A stretch of DNA of 9,065 nucleotides from Succinatimonas hippei (GTDB lineage: Bacteria; Pseudomonadota; Gammaproteobacteria; Enterobacterales; Succinivibrionaceae). Below are positions 1-7,265 of the stretch, piece by piece. The notes beneath the pieces are model-generated. The model was not told the DNA's origin and made no database searches. It saw nothing but the letters and a program-made list of their open reading frames with translations. Position numbers and translations under genes: made by a program. Where the stretch lies: assembly GCA_004557545.1 (NCBI GenBank), contig SFGV01000072.1:1-9065 (forward strand), written 5' to 3'. Each line of letters begins with the position of its first letter. Positions within the stretch are counted from its first letter, which is position 1.

Positions 1-1
1 T

Positions 2-193
2 GCAGTAGGGGCAGATGCGGGGCTTCTTGGCGGGCTTACCACCTTTTCGACTTTTACGGCAGACAACCTCAATATGCTGATGCACCGCGATTTGTTTCGT
101 GCCTTAATAAATATGGGGGTTAGTCTGGGACTTGGGCTTATCTGCTGTGCCGCGGGAGTGATGCTCTCAAGAGCGCTGGTATCAAAGATTTGA
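2..193 (+). CDS. crcB: CrcB/Fluc fluoride channel, C-terminal part (5' end outside window)
   Basis: The frame is open from the window edge to a TGA at 191-193 and encodes 63 residues. It contains the Fluc signature GLLGGLTTFSTF (residues 7-18 of the fragment), which carries the phenylalanine-rich stretch lining the fluoride pathway in this family. After a short loop there is a final hydrophobic helix (MGVSLGLGLICCAAGVML) and a short basic tail, as expected for the third and fourth membrane segments. CrcB proteins are small inner-membrane, dual-topology dimeric channels that export fluoride. The C-terminus looks natural, not truncated by the hairpin that follows 25 bases downstream. The N-terminal half is not visible, so its start and regulation (for example a fluoride riboswitch) cannot be judged. 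Confidence 0.9.
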   Translation, partial: AVGADAGLLGGLTTFSTFTADNLNMLMHRDLFRALINMGVSLGLGLICCAAGVMLSRALVSKI

Positions 194-217
194 CCTGCTT
201 TTATCGAGATGCGGCGT

Positions 218-250
218 AAAACCCCTAGCTTTAGCTATGGGGAGTGTCAA
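218..250 (+). repeat. Solitary IS200/IS605 right-end / omega-RNA-like hairpin ending in GTCAA
   Basis: Arms CCCCTAGC (222-229) and GCTA-T-GGGG (234-242) form an 8-bp stem with one bulged T and a TTTA loop, followed by AGTGTCAA (243-250). A stem with a CTTTAG-type apex, then GGGGAGTGTCAA, resembles the right end of IS200/IS605 (TnpB-only) elements. There the hairpin is both the transposase-recognised end and the 3' part of the omega RNA scaffold, with the guide starting directly after it. No tnpA or tnpB lies upstream: crcB ends at 193. No T-run follows, so it is not a good intrinsic terminator. The resemblance is from memory of the family, not a search. It could be a remnant, a palindrome-based miniature element, or a stand-alone guide RNA end. 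Confidence 0.5.
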
Positions 251-257
251 TATAATC

Positions 258-275
258 AGCGCCTTTTTGGGCGCT
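258..275. repeat. Small GC-rich hairpin AGCGCC-TTTTTG-GGCGCT
   Basis: Six-base arms (258-263 and 270-275) enclose a six-base T-rich loop. Neither strand has a T-run after the stem, so it is a poor rho-independent terminator by itself. It lies 8 bases after the GTCAA of the preceding hairpin, inside what would be the guide region if that hairpin is an omega-RNA end. Confidence 0.4.
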
Positions 276-293
276 ACACACAAGCGTGTTCCA

Positions 294-320
294 TTGGTCT
301 TACACGGCTTAGTGTATAAT
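294..320 (+). promoter_or_regulatory. Likely sigma70 promoter of proQ-prc
   Basis: A perfect -10 box TATAAT at 315-320 has TTGGTC at 294-299 as the best -35 match, with a shortish 15-base spacer. Transcription would begin near 327, leaving a leader of roughly 70 bases before the proQ GTG. The -10 is strong evidence; the -35 and start site are inferred. Confidence 0.55.
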
Positions 321-399
321 GCGAAAAGATGCGTGCTCAGAGCGCGCCGTAATTTTACAAATGCCCTATAAGGCTTAGGCTACAGTTAAGGAGCCCCTG

Positions 400-1134
400 G
401 TGGATACACAGGATCAGGATAAGGCGGTAGAGAAAGAGACAGAAGTCTCAAAGACCGTCGTAAATAACAATACAGACGAAAAAGTCAAAGACGTCGCAGT
501 CCAGACTGAGAAATCGCCAAAAGAAGAAGCTTCAGATGCCAAAGCTCAGGAGCAGGGTACTCACTTTGAGCATGTCAAAGAGAGCTTTGAGATACTCTGT
601 GAGCGTTTCCCCAAGGCCTTTAAAAAGGAAGGCGACTGCGTCCCGCTTAAGATCGGTATTTTCAATGATTTGAAAGACGCCTGTGAGGGAATAGAAGGTC
701 TTTCGGTTTCAAAGATCCGCGCGGCTCTGCGTTACTATACGACCCGTCTTCGTTATCTGTACTGCCTTAAGGAAGGCGCCAAGCGCGTAGGCATAAACGG
801 CGAGGACGCCGGTGATGTCTCAAAAGAGCACGCCGAGTTCGCCCAGAACAAATTTAAGGAAATCAACGGCGCGCGCAGAAAGAAAAACCCGCAGAAGAAG
901 GGCGCCAAAGGCTCAAAGGATCGCCGTCCCCAGTTGCCCAAGCTTAAGATTGAAGATCTGAAAAAGGGTACCGAGGTTAAGGTAATGACTTCGGATCACC
1001 GCTCAGTCTTCGGCACGGTCGCGGAGGACGCTACAGCTGATCACGTCAATGTAACGCTGAACAGCGGCATGACCATCAGTGTAAGCCCTGACCGCCTTTT
1101 ACCAGCTCTTCCCAGGAAGAAGGCGCAGCATTAA
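400..1134 (+). CDS. proQ: ProQ/FinO-family RNA chaperone with acidic N-terminal extension
   Basis: ProQ is a cytoplasmic RNA-binding protein that stabilises mRNA 3' ends and small RNAs and aids sRNA-mRNA pairing. The GTG start at 400 is supported by TAAGGAG at 387-393. The 244 residues show three parts: a polar, charge-rich extension (1-52) absent from E. coli ProQ, which is 232 residues; a FinO domain (about 55-155) with the characteristic PLKIGIF at 82-88 and the basic RLRYLY segment at 116-121; then a lysine/arginine-rich linker (about 156-182) and a Tudor-like C-terminal domain (about 183-234) with LNSGM at 220-224. It is followed after 9 bases by prc, the same pairing as in E. coli, so co-transcription is very likely. 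The extension is the only unusual part; it may modulate RNA binding, but that is inference. Confidence 0.95.
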   Translation: MDTQDQDKAVEKETEVSKTVVNNNTDEKVKDVAVQTEKSPKEEASDAKAQEQGTHFEHVKESFEILCERFPKAFKKEGDCVPLKIGIFNDLKDACEGIEGLSVSKIRAALRYYTTRLRYLYCLKEGAKRVGINGEDAGDVSKEHAEFAQNKFKEINGARRKKNPQKKGAKGSKDRRPQLPKLKIEDLKKGTEVKVMTSDHRSVFGTVAEDATADHVNVTLNSGMTISVSPDRLLPALPRKKAQH

Positions 1135-1143
1135 GGAATTTCT

Positions 1144-3228
1144 GTGCGCAGAATCATTGCCTTAGCCGCCATCGCGGCCGCACTTATGATAACAACAGGA
1201 ACAGCCGTTGCTAAAACGGCCGCTCCTTCATATTCAGATCTGCCTAAACTCGAGCCTCAGCCGCAGCATATGACAGCGTGCTCGAGGATTGGCAATTTCT
1301 TTACAAGGGCGCATTACAAGGTAATAACCCTTGATGAAGATTTCGCATCCAAGGTTATAGATCAGTACCTGTCATACCTTGACTATAACCGCTCGCTACT
1401 CACCAGAGCCGAGGTCGACAGTATCAAAAGCAATCGCGCGCTGATCCTCAGGGCTTTGAGCAACTGCGAGCTTGATTATCCTTTTCAGATCTATGAAAAC
1501 GTAGTTAAAAAGCGTTTTGTAAAGTACAAATATTTTCTTGATGCGGCTTCTGCCAGAATCGATCTTTCATCAGATCAGAAAATTGAAATAGACCGCCGCA
1601 AGGCGCCTTTTTTTGAGAGTGAAACCGATCTCAGATCTGAATGGAACGCGGAAATCAAAAACGAGTACATAAATCAGATCCTGTCTGGAAAGAGCGACGC
1701 CAAGGCTCGCGACAGACTGCAGAAACGCTATCTGGCCGCGCTTCAGAAGCTCGTACAAACCAAGCCCGAGGACGCTTTTTCTACCTTTGAGAACGCGTTT
1801 GCCTCATCAATTGATCCGCATACCAATTATTTCTCGCCATCTGATTCAGAGGCCTTCAATGAGGATATGAACCTTTCTTTGGAAGGTATAGGCGCTGTTC
1901 TGACCTCGGATGATGAGAACACTACTATCACACAGATCATTCCTGGCTCTCCTGCCGATCGCAGCAAAAAGTTGCACGCCAAGGATCGCATAGTCGGAGT
2001 AAGACAGCAGGATGGCAGGTATGATGACATCATCGGCTGGCGTCTTAGTGATGTGGTAAAAAAGATCAAAGGACCCAAGGGAACCAAAGTAACTCTTGAC
2101 ATAGAACGGGGTGACGGAGCGAACGCCAAAACCTTCTCAGTAGAGCTGATACGTGACCGCGTGCGTCTGCAGGATCGCGAGGCCAAGGGCGAGGTAAAGA
2201 CCGCCGCTGACGGTACTAAGGTCGGTGTGATTTCGGTCAAGAGTTTTTACACCAACCTGCACTCTGATATAAAACGCGAGTTAGGCAAGCTGGCGACACA
2301 GAATGTCGCCGCTGTGATCATAGATTTGCGCACTGACGGCGGCGGACTGTTGCCCGAGGCGGTCGACAGCACTGGTCTCTTCATAAAGAGCGGTCCTGTT
2401 GTGGTGGTGCGCGATATGACCGGCGCCGAGGCTCCGCAGTATGACAGCGATCCTGAAATAGCTTATTCAGGTCCCCTGGTAGTCATGATCAACCGCCTTT
2501 CTGCCTCAAGCTCTGAGATCATGGCCGCGGCTTTAAGAGATTACGGCCGCGCGCTGATAGTCGGCAGCACCTCATTTGGCAAGGGAACTGTACAGCAGAA
2601 CCGTCCGCTTGAACGCATCTATGATTTCTCGCGTGAGCCTCTTGGCGCTATCCATTACACCATAGCCAAGTTCTACCGCGTAAACGGTGGATCTACCCAG
2701 CTTAAGGGAGTTGAGCCTGATATCGCTCTTCCGGAGTTAGTCGACAGCGCTGAGTTTGGGGAGCGCAACGAGGAGAACGCCTTGCCATGGGATCGCATAA
2801 ACGCGGTTCGCTATGATCCTTATCTAAATATTTCCGCCTATGTCCCTGAGCTGAAACAGGCGCACGAACAGAGAACCGCCAATGATCCGGTATTTAAGAT
2901 CTTTGACGATGAGATGGCCCGCTATCGCAAGCTTAAGGCTGAGAAATTCCTTAGCGTGAACCTTGAGAAACGCCGCGCCATCAAAAAACAGGATGATGAG
3001 TTCAGGCTTAAAGCTGCGAATATCAGGCTTAAGGCCATGGGCAAGCCTCAGATCCAGAAGATTGAGGATCTCCCCGACGATTTTGAGTTTGCCGATGTGC
3101 TGTTAAATGAGACGGTTAATATCGCGTCCGATCTCGCAAGAGCGGAAAAGGAACATGTCTATCCCGCCGCGACCGCGCCGGTGCTGAGCCGTTACGCGCC
3201 TCCTTCGGGGATAACTCTGGAACAGTGA
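1144..3228 (+). CDS. prc: Tail-specific (C-terminal processing) periplasmic protease Prc/Tsp
   Basis: Prc is a periplasmic S41A serine protease that degrades proteins from their C-terminus and trims envelope substrates such as penicillin-binding protein 3 and peptidoglycan hydrolases, often with the adaptor NlpI. The GTG start at 1144 follows a TAAGGA that overlaps the proQ stop. Residues 1-23 form a signal peptide with an AVA cleavage site and no lipobox. An N-terminal helical domain (about 35-230) precedes a PDZ domain (about 245-335, starting LEGIGAVLTSDD). The peptidase core has LSASSSEIMAAALRDYGRA with the expected nucleophile Ser455, and FGKGTVQQ with the general-base Lys480; the 25-residue separation matches the E. 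coli Ser430/Lys455 pair. A charged C-terminal domain (about 555-690) completes the E. coli-like architecture. At 694 residues it is close to the E. coli length (682). Nothing suggests damage. Confidence 0.96.
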   Translation: MRRIIALAAIAAALMITTGTAVAKTAAPSYSDLPKLEPQPQHMTACSRIGNFFTRAHYKVITLDEDFASKVIDQYLSYLDYNRSLLTRAEVDSIKSNRALILRALSNCELDYPFQIYENVVKKRFVKYKYFLDAASARIDLSSDQKIEIDRRKAPFFESETDLRSEWNAEIKNEYINQILSGKSDAKARDRLQKRYLAALQKLVQTKPEDAFSTFENAFASSIDPHTNYFSPSDSEAFNEDMNLSLEGIGAVLTSDDENTTITQIIPGSPADRSKKLHAKDRIVGVRQQDGRYDDIIGWRLSDVVKKIKGPKGTKVTLDIERGDGANAKTFSVELIRDRVRLQDREAKGEVKTAADGTKVGVISVKSFYTNLHSDIKRELGKLATQNVAAVIIDLRTDGGGLLPEAVDSTGLFIKSGPVVVVRDMTGAEAPQYDSDPEIAYSGPLVVMINRLSASSSEIMAAALRDYGRALIVGSTSFGKGTVQQNRPLERIYDFSREPLGAIHYTIAKFYRVNGGSTQLKGVEPDIALPELVDSAEFGERNEENALPWDRINAVRYDPYLNISAYVPELKQAHEQRTANDPVFKIFDDEMARYRKLKAEKFLSVNLEKRRAIKKQDDEFRLKAANIRLKAMGKPQIQKIEDLPDDFEFADVLLNETVNIASDLARAEKEHVYPAATAPVLSRYAPPSGITLEQ

Positions 3229-3240
3229 TCGGAAATTTAC

Positions 3241-3269
3241 GGCGCACCGCAAAACGATGCGCCTTTTTT
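3241..3269 (+). terminator. Rho-independent terminator after prc
   Basis: GGCGCA (3241-3246) pairs with TGCGCC (3258-3263) around an 11-base loop and is followed directly by six T (3264-3269). It starts 12 bases after the prc stop and probably ends the proQ-prc transcript. The large loop and short T-run suggest partial readthrough into pepN. Confidence 0.75.
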
Positions 3270-3286
3270 GAGGATGTCAGAAGAGT

Positions 3287-5908
3287 ATGAGCGCCACCAA
3301 ATACAAGGCATCAAAACGCACGGATTACAAAGCTCCGGATTTCACAGTCACCTCTATTGATCTTTCGTTTGATCTTTCAGATGACGAGACCAGGGTAGTG
3401 AGCACCGCCCGCTATCTTAGAAAAACCCAGGATCGCAAAGCGCCTCTGGTGCTTGATGGTGAAAAACTGAAACTGGTTTCGGTCGCTCTTGACGGTGGGG
3501 CTTGCAAGTTCCGTGAGGAACCAGGAAAACTGGTGGTCGAGGATGTCCCGGATGAATTTGAGCTGACGGTTGAGAATATCATCTCACCAGCGACCAATAC
3601 CTCGCTTATGGGCCTGTACAAATCCGACGGCGTTTACTGCACCCAGTGCGAGCCTCAGGGGTTTCGCAGGATAACCTATTTTCTGGACAGGCCTGACGTG
3701 CTGGCGCGTTACCGCGTGACTATCACGGGTCCTGAATACGGCTGCGGAGTTCTGCTTTCAAACGGCAATCTTGTAGACAGCGGTACTAAGAAAGGCCGCG
3801 CGTATACGGTATGGGAGGATCCATTCCCCAAGCCTTCTTATCTCTTTGCGCTGGTAGCCGGAACCTTTGACATAATCACCGATACCTACAAGACCAGGTC
3901 AGGGAAAAGGGTTTCACTTGGTGTCTATGTCAACCGCGGGGCTTATGAGCGCGGGCTCTGGGCCATGCAGTCGATAAAGGACGCCATGAAGTGGGATGAA
4001 GATCGCTTCGGTCTTGAATATGATCTGGACAATTTCAAGGTTGTCGCCGTGGACTTCTTCAATCAGGGAGCCATGGAGAATAAGGGACTGAATATCTTCA
4101 ACTCGGTCTATGTAATGGTCGATCCTGACACCGCTTCGGATATTGATTTCTTCAATGTGCAGAATGTCATAGGCCATGAGTATTTCCACAACTATACCGG
4201 TGATCGCGTAACGCTGCGTGACTGGTTCCAGCTTTCTTTAAAAGAATCGCTTACGGTTTTCCGCGATCAGGAGTTCAGCTCTGATACAGCGTCGCGCACG
4301 CTCTCCCGCCTGCGCGCTGTCAGCGTGATCCGCGGGCCTCAGTTCGCCGAAGACGCCTCTCCGGTTGCCCATCCGGTACGTCCTGAGCAGGTTATGGAAA
4401 TGAACAATTTCTATACCGTGACCATTTACGACAAGGGAGCTGAGGTCATAAGGATGATCCACTCTCTTATAGGTGAGCAGAATTTCCGCGAAGGGCTTAG
4501 AAATTATCTTAAAAAGTATGACGGTCAGGCTGTAACCATCGAGGATTTCGTCAACTGCATGGCAGAGGCCTCAGGCAGAGATTTTTCTCAGTTCTTCCTC
4601 TGGTATACCCAGGCCGGAACTCCGCTTGTCAGAGCCTCCTGGGAGCAAAATGGCGAGATCATGACGCTAAAGCTCTCCCAGTCAGTCCCGGATACTCCGG
4701 GTCAGAAGGATAAGAAACCTTTCCTGATCCCGATTAGAACATCTTTTATCGACCCTCAGGGTCATAAGGTGCATCCATCTGATCTTCCGGAAAACGGGAT
4801 CATTGAATTCTCAAAGCAGACAGATGAATACAGCTTTAAATTACCGCAGGGGTGCCTGCCGGTGCTGCTTGAGGATTTCTCAGCTCCCGTAAAGCTTCAG
4901 GCTCCGTACTCCGATGATGATTACGCGCGCATGCTTGCCTTCTGCGACGATCCGTTCATAAAAGCGGACAGCTGCGCTCAGCTACAGATCCGTTTTGTCC
5001 ATATCTTTGTGGAGAAAGGAGCCCAGGAAGCCGGAACCCCCGACGCGCTTTGTGGAGCCATCAAGGGACTGCTTAGCTCAATTACGCCAAAAACAGAGCT
5101 TTTACTCATCGCAAAATGCATGGAGATCCTGCCTTTTGAGGATCTGATGCAGACCTTTGAAAAGGTTGATATCGATGCTCTGGCGCAGGCTCGTAAAACT
5201 CTTTATGACATGACCGCCTTAGCCCTTAAGGATACCTTCGCGTCCGTGTATCAGAGAATTAAGGCTTCGTCACCCAAGTACTCGGTCTCTGACATGGGGT
5301 GCAGGGCGGTAAATGGCGCGGCGCTCTTTATGCTTGCCACCGCCTTGAAGGCGTCAGGTGACGAGAAAAAGGCATCGGAGCTTGTCGAACAGCATTTCAC
5401 TCAGTCACGTTGCATGACCGATCTGAAGTCAGCGCTTACCGCCGCGGTCAATTTGTCACTTGAGTGTTCGGAGAAGCTTTTAAAGCAGTTTGAAAACCGC
5501 TTCTCAGAGGATCCTCTGGTCATGGATACCTTCTTCAGGATCCAGGCTTTGGCTCCTGCAGAGGAGACCGTCTTCACGGTAAGAAAACTTTTGAAGCACA
5601 AATGTTTTGATCTGCGCAATCCTAACCGCGTGCGCGCTCTGGTCGGGGCGATGGTTCGCGGCAATCCGGTGGCGCTGCATCGTAAGGACGGGGCAGGCTA
5701 CAACCTTATATATGAGATCATAAAACAGCTTGATCCTATAAACGAGCAGATGTCAGCCGCGCTGGTGACTCCGCTTTTGAGTTTCCGTCGTTTTGGCGAT
5801 GAGCGCGCCTCAATGATGGAGGATATACTCAGGAAGCTGTTGCGCGTTAATAATATTTCCCGTTCACTTTTTGAAAAAATTGAGGCGGCTCTCAAAGCTG
5901 ATAACTGA
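3287..5908 (+). CDS. pepN: Aminopeptidase N (M1 zinc metallopeptidase)
   Basis: PepN removes N-terminal residues from peptides in the cytoplasm and is a main enzyme of late protein turnover. The 873-residue product matches E. coli PepN (870) across its length, and the key residues fall at identical numbers: substrate-anchoring GAMEN 261-265, zinc site HEYFH with His297, Glu298 and His301, third ligand Glu320 in LKESLTVFRDQEF, and transition-state Tyr381 in IYDKGAEVIRM. The order is N-terminal beta domain, thermolysin-like catalytic domain, small beta domain and the C-terminal helical superdomain (about 545-873). The N-terminus MSATKYKASKRTDYKAPDF supports the ATG at 3287, although the Shine-Dalgarno is weak: GAGG at 3270-3273 lies 13 bases upstream. 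It may be reached by readthrough past the prc terminator or by a promoter I could not identify. The next small gene begins in the same frame directly after its TGA. Confidence 0.97.
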   Translation: MSATKYKASKRTDYKAPDFTVTSIDLSFDLSDDETRVVSTARYLRKTQDRKAPLVLDGEKLKLVSVALDGGACKFREEPGKLVVEDVPDEFELTVENIISPATNTSLMGLYKSDGVYCTQCEPQGFRRITYFLDRPDVLARYRVTITGPEYGCGVLLSNGNLVDSGTKKGRAYTVWEDPFPKPSYLFALVAGTFDIITDTYKTRSGKRVSLGVYVNRGAYERGLWAMQSIKDAMKWDEDRFGLEYDLDNFKVVAVDFFNQGAMENKGLNIFNSVYVMVDPDTASDIDFFNVQNVIGHEYFHNYTGDRVTLRDWFQLSLKESLTVFRDQEFSSDTASRTLSRLRAVSVIRGPQFAEDASPVAHPVRPEQVMEMNNFYTVTIYDKGAEVIRMIHSLIGEQNFREGLRNYLKKYDGQAVTIEDFVNCMAEASGRDFSQFFLWYTQAGTPLVRASWEQNGEIMTLKLSQSVPDTPGQKDKKPFLIPIRTSFIDPQGHKVHPSDLPENGIIEFSKQTDEYSFKLPQGCLPVLLEDFSAPVKLQAPYSDDDYARMLAFCDDPFIKADSCAQLQIRFVHIFVEKGAQEAGTPDALCGAIKGLLSSITPKTELLLIAKCMEILPFEDLMQTFEKVDIDALAQARKTLYDMTALALKDTFASVYQRIKASSPKYSVSDMGCRAVNGAALFMLATALKASGDEKKASELVEQHFTQSRCMTDLKSALTAAVNLSLECSEKLLKQFENRFSEDPLVMDTFFRIQALAPAEETVFTVRKLLKHKCFDLRNPNRVRALVGAMVRGNPVALHRKDGAGYNLIYEIIKQLDPINEQMSAALVTPLLSFRRFGDERASMMEDILRKLLRVNNISRSLFEKIEAALKADN

Positions 5909-6148
5909 TTGTACGGGTATCGTTACTATAATTTTTCAGTAATGCTGACACGCGAGCAATTGCTTGAGATCTACTCGGGGGTCATAAGAAGAGTCCGGGT
6001 TCGCACCGATGAGGGACTGGTTCTTGACATTGACGTTGAGCATTTCAGACAGTTCACGACCAATGAGGGGATTAGAGGACGCTTTCAGCTGACGACCACT
6101 CAGGATAATAAATTTGTAAGTCTCGATGAAATAAGCACATTGGGCTAA
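5909..6148 (+). CDS. DUF2835-like small protein
   Basis: A 79-residue (TTG start at 5909) or 68-residue (ATG at 5942) protein. The pattern YYNFSV..(10)..YSG..RRVRVRTDEG......EHFRQF.T.EGIRGRFQL......FVSLDEI fits my memory of DUF2835, a small gammaproteobacterial family of unknown function often found near pepN and pyrD. The YY-FS block of that family lies upstream of the ATG, which argues for the TTG start, but TTG abuts the pepN TGA in the same frame and has no clear Shine-Dalgarno. Translational coupling to pepN is the simplest reading. A TATAAT at 5927-5932 could also start a transcript for pyrD. The pyrD ribosome site overlaps its stop, so it is in the pyrD transcription unit. No function is known and I assign none. 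Confidence 0.75.
   Translation: MYGYRYYNFSVMLTREQLLEIYSGVIRRVRVRTDEGLVLDIDVEHFRQFTTNEGIRGRFQLTTTQDNKFVSLDEISTLG
5927..5932 (+). promoter_or_regulatory. Possible -10 box within the start of the DUF2835 gene
   Basis: A perfect TATAAT lies inside the first codons of the small gene, with only a poor -35 (CTGATT at 5905-5910, 16-base spacer). If used, transcription would start around 5939, almost on the in-frame ATG at 5942, giving a near-leaderless message that continues into pyrD. Confidence 0.3.
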
Positions 6149-6159
6149 GGAGAAGAGTT

Positions 6160-7185
6160 ATGTTCCCTTATTTTCTGTATCGAAGTCTGGTTAGACCGTT
6201 TCTGTTTCAGATGGGAGCAGAGCATGCCCACGATATGATGATAAATCTGGGCAAAACCTTCTCAAAAGATCCTTTAAGAAGGCTTATTTCGCAGAAGGTG
6301 GAAGACAGCCCGGTTGAGGTTATGGGACTCAAGTTTAAAAATCCGCTTGGTCTTGCGGCCGGTCTTGATAAGAACGGTGAAGCGATTGATTTCTTCGGGG
6401 CGCTCGGTTTTGGTTTCATCGAGGTTGGTACCGTAACGCCAAAGCCGCAGAGCGGCAATCCCAAGCCCAGATTGTTCAGGGTCTATGAAGCCGAAGGTAT
6501 CATAAACCGCATGGGCTTTAATAATAAGGGCGTTGATTATCTGGTAGCAAATCTTAAGCGCTCAACATATGAAGGAGTGATCGGTGTATCTATAGGAAAA
6601 AACGAGACTACGCCGATAGATCACGCTGTTGATGACTATATTGAGTGCATGTCCAAGGTTTACCCTTACGCCGACTATATCGCTGTAAACATTTCATGTC
6701 CGAATACGCCGGATCTAACTGATCTGCAGCAGGCGGAGAGCTTTACAAAACTCATCTGTCCGCTCAAAGATAAGCAGAGGGAGCTAGCCGACAAATACGG
6801 TACCTATGTTCCGCTGGTGGTCAAGATCTCACCTGATCTATACGACAACGAGTTGCGTTCGCTGTGCGGGGTATGTCTTGAGCAGAAGGTTGACGGGATC
6901 TGCTGTACCAACACTACCGTAAGCCGTGATGTAATTCACGGCATGGTTCACGCCAATGAGTGGGGCGGACTCTCAGGACAGCCGCTTTTCCACAAGAGTA
7001 CCCGCGTCCTTAAACTTGTATCGGATATGGTTGATAACTCCATTCCGCTTATCGGAGTGGGAGGGATCTCAAACGCGGTGCAGGCTCGAGAGAAGATTGA
7101 CGCCGGAGCTAACCTTGTTCAGATCTACACATCGCTAATTTACGATGGTCCAAGGGTGATCCGCGATATCGTGAACAATATTTAA
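6160..7185 (+). CDS. pyrD: Dihydroorotate dehydrogenase (quinone), class 2, with a cysteine at the catalytic-base position
   Basis: PyrD oxidises dihydroorotate to orotate with FMN and passes electrons to membrane quinone, the fourth step of pyrimidine synthesis. The ATG at 6160 follows TAAGGAG (6146-6152), which overlaps the upstream stop. At 341 residues it has the class 2 N-terminal membrane-association extension (MFPYFLYRSLVRPFLFQM onward), then the FMN barrel motifs NPLGLAAGLDKNG, EVGTVTPKPQSGNPKPRLFR, NRMGFNNKG, TNTT, GGLSG and GVGGI. The notable change is VNISCPNTPDL: Cys180 stands where E. coli PyrD has Ser175, the class 2 base. Cysteine at this place is typical of class 1 enzymes. 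Everything else is class 2, so I expect an active quinone-linked enzyme, with activity or pH profile possibly altered. Confidence 0.96.
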   Translation: MFPYFLYRSLVRPFLFQMGAEHAHDMMINLGKTFSKDPLRRLISQKVEDSPVEVMGLKFKNPLGLAAGLDKNGEAIDFFGALGFGFIEVGTVTPKPQSGNPKPRLFRVYEAEGIINRMGFNNKGVDYLVANLKRSTYEGVIGVSIGKNETTPIDHAVDDYIECMSKVYPYADYIAVNISCPNTPDLTDLQQAESFTKLICPLKDKQRELADKYGTYVPLVVKISPDLYDNELRSLCGVCLEQKVDGICCTNTTVSRDVIHGMVHANEWGGLSGQPLFHKSTRVLKLVSDMVDNSIPLIGVGGISNAVQAREKIDAGANLVQIYTSLIYDGPRVIRDIVNNI

Positions 7186-7191
7186 ACTTTG

Positions 7192-7210
7192 CCCGCGGTT
7201 TAACCGCGGG
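7192..7210. terminator. Perfect GC-rich palindrome between convergent genes, candidate bidirectional terminator
   Basis: Nine-base arms CCCGCGGTT and AACCGCGGG meet around a single T, six bases after the pyrD stop. The stem is very stable, but the following plus-strand bases (TCAGTTTAGG) and minus-strand bases (CAAAGTTTAAA) are only mildly T-rich. It sits where both pyrD and the oppositely oriented gene need an end, so a transcript end or 3'-protecting structure is plausible. Confidence 0.5.
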
Positions 7211-7265
7211 TCAGTTTAGGCGATCAAGATATTGCCCGGGGCGACAAAGCCCTCTCTTTCGGCAG

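Noticed and set aside
222..242. Hairpin read as the crcB intrinsic terminator
   Set aside because: The stem is strong, but the bases after it (AGTGTCAATATAATC) contain no T-run; the right-end-like reading fits better, though a transcript end is not excluded.
251..256. TATAAT as a second promoter upstream of proQ
   Set aside because: No usable -35 at normal spacing and it is followed at once by a hairpin; the TATAAT at 315-320 is better placed.
1827..2240. 137-residue minus-strand frame inside prc
   Set aside because: It is antisense to the PDZ region of prc, has low-complexity Ser/Arg content and no family match; it is a shadow of the real gene.
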